Shown piece after piece: positions 1-5,247 of a DNA stretch of 6,247 nt (position 1 is the first letter of the stretch; each line of letters starts with the position of its first letter). The DNA lies in assembly GCA_017550055.1 (NCBI GenBank), contig JAFYMM010000078.1, positions 1-6,247 on the forward strand, in the 5' to 3' direction. Below the pieces are notes generated by a model. That model was not told the origin of the DNA. It worked only from the letters and a program-made list of their open reading frames with translations, and searched no databases. The DNA is from Paludibacteraceae bacterium. Its GTDB lineage: Bacteria; Bacteroidota; Bacteroidia; Bacteroidales; Paludibacteraceae. The translations under genes and the position numbers were made by a program.

Positions 1-423
1 GAGAAAATATTGCCAGAGATGCATAGTCCGATTTATCCGTTGGCATACACATATAAATGGAATAGAGATAATTATGGGCCACTTTGGATACCTGCTAAAG
101 GTGACACAATCCAACTAACAGAAGACAATATTTTACGCTATAGACCATGTATTGTAAATTACGAACGCAATACGCTCGAATATCGCGATGGCGTAGCATA
201 TCTTAATGGTGAAGTTGCCACTGAATAGGTATTCAAAATGGACTATTATTGGATGATGGGCGACAATCGTCATAATTCTGCCGACTCTCGCATGTGGGGA
301 TTCGTGCCTGAAGACCATATTGTTGGACGTCCAATGTTTGTTTGGTTGTCATTAGACAGAGATATCGATTGGTTTAAAGGCAAAATACGCTGGAACCGAT
401 TCGGGCTAGATGCATCAAAATAA
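1..423 (+). pseudogene. lepB: Signal peptidase I, C-terminal part, interrupted by an in-frame TAG
   Basis: Signal peptidase I is a membrane serine/lysine protease that removes signal peptides from exported proteins. The frame is open from base 1 (GAG AAA ATA...), so the gene starts outside the window; the membrane anchor and the Ser and Lys catalytic boxes are not visible. Residues such as SPIYP and YKWNRDNYGPLWIPAKGD match the insertion typical of Bacteroidales enzymes. TAG at 226-228 then interrupts the frame, which continues without a shift as VFKMDYYWMMGDNRHNSADSR (conserved box E, bases 229-291), then WGFVPEDHIVG, and ends at TAA 421-423 after GKIRWNR. From memory of homologues, which read like SYTFKMDYY here, the stop replaces a Tyr, one base away from TAC or TAT. 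A stop here removes box E, so the product should be inactive unless the codon is suppressed. An ATG at 238, nine bases after the stop, could allow reinitiation but would give only a 61-residue fragment. A sequencing error is also possible. Family identity is secure; the true state of the gene is not. Confidence 0.8.
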
Positions 424-438
424 TATATAGTAACAAAC

Positions 439-485
439 AATAAGTAACGAGTAATGAGATGAAATCTTGTTACTCGTTACTTATT
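439..485. repeat. Long hairpin between lepB remnant and NUDIX gene
   Basis: A perfect 16-bp inverted repeat (AATAAGTAACGAGTAA at 439-454, its complement at 470-485) continues inward through two G-T wobbles and four more pairs to a three-base GAA loop (461-463), giving about 22 pairs. No T run follows, so it is not a standard intrinsic terminator. It could act as an RNA stability or processing element at the end of the upstream transcript, or be a small dispersed palindromic element. An ATG at 459-461 lies inside the stem, which argues against its use as a start. No second copy is seen in this window. Confidence 0.8.
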
Positions 486-503
486 ACTGATAATCTAAAT
501 TAT

Positions 504-1001
504 ATGCAAGAAGAAATTTTCCCAATAGTCAATCCTGAAGGCGAAGTCATAGGTTCTGCTACACGCGAAGAATGTCATGCTCAGACATTTATATTACACC
601 CTGTGGTACATCTACACATATTCAATTCCGCTGGTGAATTATATTTACAAAAACGCGTGATGACCAAGAAGATACAGCCAGGGAAATGGGATACTGCTGT
701 AGGCGGACATGTAGATTATGGAGAACAAATAGAAGAAGCTCTATTGCGTGAAACACGAGAGGAATTAGGTGTAGTTGACTTTACGCCCGAATTTCTTATG
801 AAATACACATTCCGTTCATCTGTCGAAGCAGAATTGGTGTATATCTATCGATGTACTTATGACGGAACTTTCAATCCCGACCCATCAGAAGTAGAAGAAG
901 GTCGTTTTTGGACTTTAGATGAGATAAAAAACAATATAGGTAAGAATATATTCACTCCTAATTTTGAGTCTGAAATCGAAAAATTAGGTTGGTTAAGATA
1001 A
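504..1001 (+). CDS. NUDIX hydrolase (YfcD / IPP-isomerase-like group)
   Basis: A 165-residue protein of the NUDIX superfamily, which hydrolyses nucleoside diphosphates linked to another group. The full NUDIX box is present at residues 68-90: GHVDYGE, seven residues, then RETREELGV, with the metal-binding REXXEE glutamates intact. Before it come an N-terminal strand (EIFPIVNPEGEVIGSATREE) and the segment HPVVHLHIFNSAGELYLQKR, an arrangement shared with YfcD-like and isopentenyl-diphosphate-isomerase-like proteins; the actual substrate cannot be told from sequence. I choose ATG 504 because the family begins at about MQEEIFPIVN. The alternative ATG at 459 adds 15 residues translated largely from the hairpin arm and its ATG is buried in the stem. 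No Shine-Dalgarno is seen, which is usual in this phylum. It lies 80 bp after the lepB remnant on the same strand, and no consensus promoter is visible in the gap, so cotranscription is possible. Confidence 0.92.
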   Translation: MQEEIFPIVNPEGEVIGSATREECHAQTFILHPVVHLHIFNSAGELYLQKRVMTKKIQPGKWDTAVGGHVDYGEQIEEALLRETREELGVVDFTPEFLMKYTFRSSVEAELVYIYRCTYDGTFNPDPSEVEEGRFWTLDEIKNNIGKNIFTPNFESEIEKLGWLR

Positions 1002-1007
1002 AAAAGA

Positions 1008-1053
1008 TATGGATTTTTGGTCAGCGCTTCACAGCGACTTGCAAAAATCCATA
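1008..1053. repeat. Stem-loop just after the NUDIX stop
   Basis: TATGGATTTTTG (1008-1019) pairs perfectly with CAAAAATCCATA (1042-1053), 12 bp. Inside the 22-base loop a second short stem, CGCT/AGCG (1025-1028 with 1033-1036), closes a TCAC loop. It begins six bases after the NUDIX stop codon. No T run follows the 3' arm, so a simple intrinsic terminator is unlikely. A 3'-end RNA stabiliser, or a remnant of a short palindromic element, would fit. Confidence 0.65.
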
Positions 1054-1452
1054 ACTACAAACAAAATCTATTATCTAAAATCAATCTCTTATTATGAAAA
1101 CTCAAAAACTATTGTTCATAAAAGTGTTTTATTATTATCCACTGACAAAGGTATAGAAAATAATTTATTTTCCAAATAAAAATACGAAAAAATCACGGAT
1201 AAATGGAAAAATTATCGGATTGTACATTATAAATTGGTATTATACATATTATAATTGTACACACAAATATCAAAAGACGCAATTTTATTATAAAAATCGC
1301 GTTTTTTGATACTTACAATTACTACAAAATGTAATTTTTTACACCAAAATTTCTACATTTCAACAAAAAAAACACAAATATATAACAAAAAATCGTACAA
1401 AAATAAAAAAAACTAAATTCCAACAGACACCAACATATAACTTTACAAACTA
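1054..1452. other. AT-rich intergenic DNA between convergent genes
   Basis: I see no credible gene here. The longest suggestive frame, ATG at 1094 to TAG at 1156, encodes only 20 residues (MKTQKLLFIK...) and is not supported by anything else. The stretch contains a terminator-like hairpin (1268-1311, listed separately), an imperfect inverted repeat built on TGTACA (1221-1232 and 1249-1261), and a short AT palindrome (1157-1171). Bases 1311-1450 are strikingly poor in G on the + strand: by my count 3 G against 27 C. It is flanked by genes that converge on it, so it probably holds two 3' untranslated regions. Confidence 0.6.
1268..1311 (+). terminator. Probable intrinsic terminator for the + strand genes
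   Basis: TATCAAAAGACGC (1268-1280) pairs with GCGTTTTTTGATA (1299-1311) with one G-T wobble (1276/1303). After one mismatch (1281/1298) the stem continues as ATTTT/AAAAT to a six-base loop at 1287-1292. The CGC/GCG core is followed by six T (1302-1307), which suits a terminator read in the + direction. It lies about 270 bp after the NUDIX stop, so a long 3' untranslated region is implied if it is the true end. Confidence 0.55.
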
Positions 1453-1491
1453 AAAAAAGGCGGACAACCTTAAAGGTTATTCGCCTTTTTT
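1453..1491 (-). terminator. Bidirectional terminator after the acyltransferase gene
   Basis: GGCGGA and AACCT (1459-1470, one mismatch at 1465) pair with AGGTT and TTCGCC (1474-1485, one G-T wobble), with loop TAA at 1471-1473. The stem is flanked by an A run at 1452-1458 and a T run at 1486-1491, so it reads as an intrinsic terminator on both strands. It starts 14 bases after the acyltransferase stop codon on the - strand. It could also serve as a backstop for transcripts from the + strand NUDIX gene. Confidence 0.85.
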
Positions 1492-1505
1492 ATATCAAAT
1501 TAAAA

Positions 1506-2672
1506 TTAAATCTTTATATATATCTTCTTTATATACAACGGCAATGCTACTATCCAACAGAAGCAAATAAACATCAAAGCAAACACCAAAGAGCCCAACA
1601 TAGGACCAAACATAGGCGATAAAACATCTGCATATAAATAGCCTTTCAAACTAACCCATTTACCTGCGGCTGTAGTAAATCCTATATTTGAAATCAAATT
1701 AGCGAATAAACCCGCAAAAACGAATATCGCCATTGGATTAACACCAAAGGTTTCAAAAAAGCGAGTCCAAGCCTTATAGCCTTTCACATCTATCAACCAT
1801 ATCAACACTGCCAACAAAAGCGATGCTAATCCACATGTAACCAACACATACGACGACGACCACAAAGTCTTATTTATTGGCATTGCATAATCCCAAAGGA
1901 ATCCAAGCATCAATATTACTGCGCCCAACAACCCTAAACGCTCAATACGCAAATGATTGTCTTTTGCTCCCATAATCAATGCTCCTGCCATTACGCCTAT
2001 CAACACGTGCGCTATACATGGTATAGTTGACACCCACCCTTCTGGGTCGAGTGCTATGCCCGAGATATGATACATATGACTATCGCCCAAAATAGCTAAA
2101 TCTACGCGTGCTGCCAAGTTATCAACCGACAATTCAAGGCTATTCGTTGTTATCATCAATGCCGAATATCCAACCAAAATCACACCTATCAGCCAAGGAA
2201 TCAATTTCTGATTGAATATCAACAACACAAGCGACCCTCCAAAGCTAACTAACGCCAAGCGTTGCAATACGCCCATTATGCGCCATTTCTCTAAATGAAG
2301 AAATCCTGCATCCCACAAACGCATTAACCAATTCATATCCGCATCGCGCAAGGCCGACATACCTCGACAGGTCAATCCAAACCAATTGAGGAACAGACCT
2401 ATAGCAAACAGCACCAACGAGCGACGCAATAATTTAGTGAATGTACTTCCCGAAAATTTGAAACCAAATTTGCTATAACTAATATACATACTCACGCCCA
2501 TGATGAACATAAAAAACGGAAACACCAAGTCTGTCGGTGTCAATCCGTTCCACGCAGCATGTTTCAGCGGAGCATAAATCGATCCCCACGACCCGGGGTT
2601 GTTCACCATTATCATTCCTGCAATGGTGATACCCCGCAATATGTCGAGAGATAAAAGGCGTTTATTCTGCAT
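1506..2672 (-). CDS. DUF5009 / HGSNAT-like membrane acyltransferase
   Basis: A 388-residue, very hydrophobic protein with roughly ten predicted membrane segments. The N-terminus carries the family signature: LSLDILRGITIAGMIMVNN (residues 7-25), PGSWGSIYAPLKHAAWNG (26-43), then TPTDLVFPFFMFIMGVS (45-61). His38 in HAAWNG corresponds to the active-site His of human heparan-alpha-glucosaminide N-acetyltransferase (HAxWNGLT). Further conserved pieces are GVLQRLALV (134-142), DPEGWVSTIP (209-218) and NKTLWSSSY (267-275). Family members are thought to pass acetyl groups across the membrane to sugars; the bacterial substrate here is unknown, though an amino sugar is a reasonable inference. The start is ATG 2672; an upstream TTG at 2684 would deepen the overlap and lies before the family's usual start. 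The start overlaps the PspC-domain gene by 11 bp in another frame, suggesting coupled translation. A terminator follows the stop at once. Confidence 0.92.
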   Translation of the reverse strand: MQNKRLLSLDILRGITIAGMIMVNNPGSWGSIYAPLKHAAWNGLTPTDLVFPFFMFIMGVSMYISYSKFGFKFSGSTFTKLLRRSLVLFAIGLFLNWFGLTCRGMSALRDADMNWLMRLWDAGFLHLEKWRIMGVLQRLALVSFGGSLVLLIFNQKLIPWLIGVILVGYSALMITTNSLELSVDNLAARVDLAILGDSHMYHISGIALDPEGWVSTIPCIAHVLIGVMAGALIMGAKDNHLRIERLGLLGAVILMLGFLWDYAMPINKTLWSSSYVLVTCGLASLLLAVLIWLIDVKGYKAWTRFFETFGVNPMAIFVFAGLFANLISNIGFTTAAGKWVSLKGYLYADVLSPMFGPMLGSLVFALMFICFCWIVALPLYIKKIYIKI

Positions 2673-2841
2673 CTGGCAATACAAACATTAAAATTAAGTA
2701 AAACCATGCCAAACCTAAACCTGTCAAGAATGTAAGAATAACGTAAGCAATACGTACCATTGACACATCCCAACCAAAGTGTTTAGCGATACCACCGCAA
2801 ACGCCTGCGATTTTTTTGTCTTTTGATTTAGTAAAAGCCAT
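2662..2841 (-). CDS. PspC-domain small membrane protein
   Basis: A 59-residue protein, easily missed for its length. It begins MAFTKSKDKKIAGVCGGIAK and continues HFGWDVSMVRIAYVI, the diagnostic PspC pattern (GVCGGIA, a short aromatic linker, D, then VRI). One or possibly two hydrophobic stretches span residues 31-55, and it ends VLPDAE. In Enterobacteria PspC is an inner-membrane sensor of the phage shock response; in Bacteroidota, stand-alone domains of this size are common and their role is not settled. There is no sign of pspA or pspB here. The ATG is at 2841-2839 and the TAA at 2664-2662. The stop lies inside the first codons of the acyltransferase gene (ATGCAGAATAA contains the start of one and the stop of the other). 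No perfect TAnnTTTG box is seen upstream; TATGTTTTTG at about 2883-2892 on the - strand is a degenerate candidate. Confidence 0.93.
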   Translation of the reverse strand: MAFTKSKDKKIAGVCGGIAKHFGWDVSMVRIAYVILTFLTGLGLAWFYLILMFVLPDAE

Positions 2842-2907
2842 AGTGATTATAAATTAAAAAATTAACGAATGATTTACGTTCCAAAAACATATAAATCCGA
2901 AAACACC

Positions 2908-2919
2908 GACAGGTCTGTC
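2908..2919. repeat. Short dyad GACAG-GT-CTGTC upstream of the PspC-domain gene
   Basis: GACAG and CTGTC, five bases each, are separated by two bases, giving a compact dyad 67 bp upstream of the PspC-domain start. The spacing is too tight for an RNA hairpin but suits a protein-binding site. The half-site CTGTC recurs at 2993, 3022 and 3030. No binding protein can be named from the sequence. Confidence 0.4.
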
Positions 2920-2976
2920 ATTCTTCCGCCAAGATACTCCGCGAGGTGTAGCAAGGCGTATGTAAAAAAGAAAAAT

Positions 2977-3038
2977 ATGTTCTTATGTCATTCTGTCTAA
3001 AATAAATAAAAACATGTTCTCCTGTCTTCCTGTCTAAA
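2977..3038. repeat. Imperfect direct repeat of 25 bp downstream of metG
   Basis: Two copies start with ATGTTCT and end with CTGTCTAAA, at 2977-3001 and 3014-3038, start-to-start distance 37 bp, matching at 21 of 25 bases by my alignment. The second copy ends three bases from the metG stop codon. The left copy also contains TGTCATTCT, which occurs a second time at 2916-2924. The repeats sit in the 200-bp gap between metG and the PspC-domain gene, which shows no intrinsic terminator. Their role is unknown. Confidence 0.65.
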
Positions 3039-3041
3039 GAC

Positions 3042-5081
3042 TTACCCCACCGAGCAACCTGGTTTCACCTCGCGACTTGGACGACACAACACCAATTTGC
3101 CATCTGCATCCACTGCGCTGAGAATCATACCTTCCGACACGATACCTTTCAATTTACGTGGCTCGAAGTTAGCAATAAACAACACTTGTGTGCCCACCAA
3201 CTCCTCTGGGTTTGGATAGCTTTGAGCAATACCCGACACGATTGTGCGACCGCCCATACCGTCATCCAATTTGAATTGCAACAATTTATCTGCTTTTGGC
3301 ACTTTTGTGCATTCCAACACCGTAGCCACACGAATATCAGTCTTTTCCCATTCGTCGAATGCCACGTTTGGTTTCACCTCTGCTGGTTTATATGCTGCCA
3401 ATTCGTTAGCTTTTTTAGTATCAAGCAATTTTTGCACTTGTGCTTCTACTACCGAATCTTCGATTTTGTCGAACAACAATTGTGTTTCTCCAAGTTTTGC
3501 GCCCTCTTTCAAGAGTTCGATGCTGCCGAGGTCGTTCCATGCAAACGACTCCATGCCCAACATATCACGCAATTTTTTAGCCGAGAATGGCAAGAATGGC
3601 TCGAACGCAATTGCCAAGTTAGCCGCAATTTGCAAACCAATATGCAAGATAGTAGCCGTACGCGCCATGTCTGTTTTAGCCAATTTCCAAGGTTCTGTAT
3701 CTGCAAGATATTTATTACCAATGCGTGCCAAATTCATAGCCTCTTTTTGGGCATCGCGGAAACGGAAATTATCCAAATACGACTCTACATCGGCTTTCAC
3801 ATCGGCAAACTCTTTCAATGTTTCGCGGTCATAGTCAGTCAATTCGCCCAATGCTGGCACCACACCATCGAAATATTTATGCGTCAACACCAAAGCGCGG
3901 TTGATAAAGTTACCAAAGATAGCCACCAACTCGCTGTTATTTCTTGTTTGGAAATCTTTCCATGTGAAGTCATTATCCTTAGTTTCAGGTGCATTGGCTG
4001 TCAACACATAGCGCAACACGTCTTGTTTGCCTGGGAATTCCACCAAGTATTCGTGCAACCAAACAGCCCAGTTGCGAGATGTAGAAATCTTGTCGCCTTC
4101 GAGGTTAAGGAACTCGTTTGCAGGCACATTGTCTGGCAAGATATACGAACCATCAGCTTTCAACATCGCTGGGAACACGATGCAGTGGAACACGATATTG
4201 TCTTTACCAATGAAGTGAAGCATACGTGTTGATTGGTCTTTCCACCATTTTTCCCAATCGTTTGGCAACAACTCTTTAGTATTTGATATATAGCCAATTG
4301 GCGCATCAAACCACACATACAACACTTTACCATCTGCACACTCTACTGGCACTGGCACACCCCCATCCAAGTCGCGACTCACCGCACGTGGTTGCAAGCC
4401 CATGTCAATCCACGATTTGCATTGACCATACACGTTTGTTTTCCACTCTTTGTGGTCTTCCAATATCCACTGACGGAGCCACTCTTCGTGTTTGTCCAAT
4501 GGCAAATACCAGTGTTTTGTTTCACGCAATACTGGTTTCGAACCCGAAATTGCCGATTTTGGCTCAATCAAGTCGAGCGGACTAAGACTTGTACCGCAAG
4601 CCTCGCATTGGTCGCCATAAGCATTAGGGTTTTTGCAATGAGGACAAGTACCTGTAATATAGCGGTCAGCCAAGAATTGACCAGCCTCTTCATCATAATA
4701 TTGTTCCGAAGTTTTCTCTACAAACTCACCTTTTTCATACAAATTCTTGAAATACTCAGCCGCAGTTTCATAGTGAATTTTCGAAGTCGTACGAGAGTAA
4801 ATATCAAACGAAATACCCAACTCCTCAAACGATTTTTTAATAATGCCATGATAGCGGTCAACAATATCTTGAGGCGTAACACCCTCTTTTTTAGCTTTAA
4901 TTGTGATAGGCACCCCGTGCTCATCCGAGCCACCAATAAACAACACCTCTTCACCCTTCAATCGCAAATATCTAACATAAATATCTGCTGGAACATACAC
5001 ACCTGCCAAGTGACCAATATGCACCGGACCATTTGCATACGGCAATGCCGTAGTAACCAACGTACGTTTAAAATCTTTCAT
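3042..5081 (-). CDS. metG: Methionyl-tRNA synthetase
   Basis: A full-length 679-residue cytoplasmic class I aminoacyl-tRNA synthetase that charges tRNA-Met with methionine using ATP. The Rossmann fold opens with TTALPYANGPVHIGH, with the HIGH motif at residues 21-24, and GGSDEHG at 50-56. The zinc-binding insert has the pattern CPHC (146-149) and CEAC (159-162), the single-zinc E. coli-like type. The KMSKS-equivalent loop is KISTS (331-335) followed by RNWAVW; this variant is normal for related enzymes and is not a defect. The anticodon-binding helical domain covers about 375-550. A C-terminal tRNA-binding OB-fold domain (about 575-679, IRVATV, VPKADKLLQF, GIAQSY, ANFEPRKL) is fused on, as in the dimeric enzymes. 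The ATG at 5081 starts the conserved N-terminus without an extension and sits about 33 bases after the predicted transcription start. It ends in TAA. Confidence 0.98.
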   Translation of the reverse strand: MKDFKRTLVTTALPYANGPVHIGHLAGVYVPADIYVRYLRLKGEEVLFIGGSDEHGVPITIKAKKEGVTPQDIVDRYHGIIKKSFEELGISFDIYSRTTSKIHYETAAEYFKNLYEKGEFVEKTSEQYYDEEAGQFLADRYITGTCPHCKNPNAYGDQCEACGTSLSPLDLIEPKSAISGSKPVLRETKHWYLPLDKHEEWLRQWILEDHKEWKTNVYGQCKSWIDMGLQPRAVSRDLDGGVPVPVECADGKVLYVWFDAPIGYISNTKELLPNDWEKWWKDQSTRMLHFIGKDNIVFHCIVFPAMLKADGSYILPDNVPANEFLNLEGDKISTSRNWAVWLHEYLVEFPGKQDVLRYVLTANAPETKDNDFTWKDFQTRNNSELVAIFGNFINRALVLTHKYFDGVVPALGELTDYDRETLKEFADVKADVESYLDNFRFRDAQKEAMNLARIGNKYLADTEPWKLAKTDMARTATILHIGLQIAANLAIAFEPFLPFSAKKLRDMLGMESFAWNDLGSIELLKEGAKLGETQLLFDKIEDSVVEAQVQKLLDTKKANELAAYKPAEVKPNVAFDEWEKTDIRVATVLECTKVPKADKLLQFKLDDGMGGRTIVSGIAQSYPNPEELVGTQVLFIANFEPRKLKGIVSEGMILSAVDADGKLVLCRPSREVKPGCSVG

Positions 5082-5121
5082 ATCTTTTTACTTATTTTCT
5101 GATTATTTTTCTATCAAACTG

Positions 5122-5152
5122 CAAAGTTACTAAAAAATTACAACTTTTACAA
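5122..5152 (-). promoter_or_regulatory. Bacteroidota-type promoter of metG
   Basis: On the - strand, TAACTTTG (5129-5122) fits the -7 consensus TAnnTTTG exactly, and TTG (5152-5150) lies 20 bases upstream, the spacing expected for the -33 element recognised by the Bacteroidota primary sigma factor. The start of transcription would fall near 5114, leaving a leader of about 33 bases that is rich in A just before the ATG and has no Shine-Dalgarno. Confidence 0.8.
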
Positions 5153-5192
5153 TAAAACAACAAAAAAACAAACCTATTTAGATTATTAACAT

Positions 5193-5232
5193 AAAAAAAG
5201 CAGACACCTTCAATATAGATGTCTGCCTTTTT
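5193..5232 (-). terminator. Terminator after the T9SS cargo gene
   Basis: GCAGACA (5200-5206) pairs with TGTCTGC (5220-5226); beyond a mismatch two further pairs extend the stem. The stem is flanked by seven A (5193-5199) and five T (5228-5232), so on the - strand the hairpin is followed by seven U. It begins 15 bases after the stop codon of the T9SS cargo gene and isolates that gene from metG. It may also work in the + direction. Confidence 0.85.
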
Positions 5233-5247
5233 AATATAATTATTTCG

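Noticed and set aside
1..423. Genome-wide reassignment of TAG to an amino acid
   Set aside because: Only one in-frame TAG is seen; the other genes have family-typical lengths without internal TAG and end in TAA, so a local nonsense change is simpler.
459..503. Upstream start of the NUDIX gene at ATG 459
   Set aside because: The ATG is inside a strong hairpin stem, the 15 extra residues come largely from the hairpin arm, and homologues begin near the residues encoded from 504.
1094..1156. Small peptide frame MKTQKLLFIK...
   Set aside because: Only 20 codons, no promoter or family evidence, in a region where short AT-rich frames are expected by chance.
2875..2922. 15-codon frame on the - strand (MTDLSVFSDLYVFGT) upstream of the PspC-domain gene, with a purine-rich stretch before its ATG
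   Set aside because: Too short to judge; it shows no run of regulatory codons typical of an attenuation leader and no terminator or antiterminator pair.
4077..4091. KISTS in place of KMSKS in methionyl-tRNA synthetase as a possible catalytic defect
   Set aside because: The loop varies naturally in this family, and the flanking EGDKISTSRNWAVW is typical of related enzymes; the rest of the protein is intact.
3186..4232. Long + strand frame of 348 codons opposite metG
   Set aside because: It lies wholly antisense to metG, has a low-complexity, Cys/His/Phe-rich translation without any family motif, and follows from codon bias on the other strand. The same applies to the + strand frames at 3244-3834, 4283-4585 and 4392-5102.
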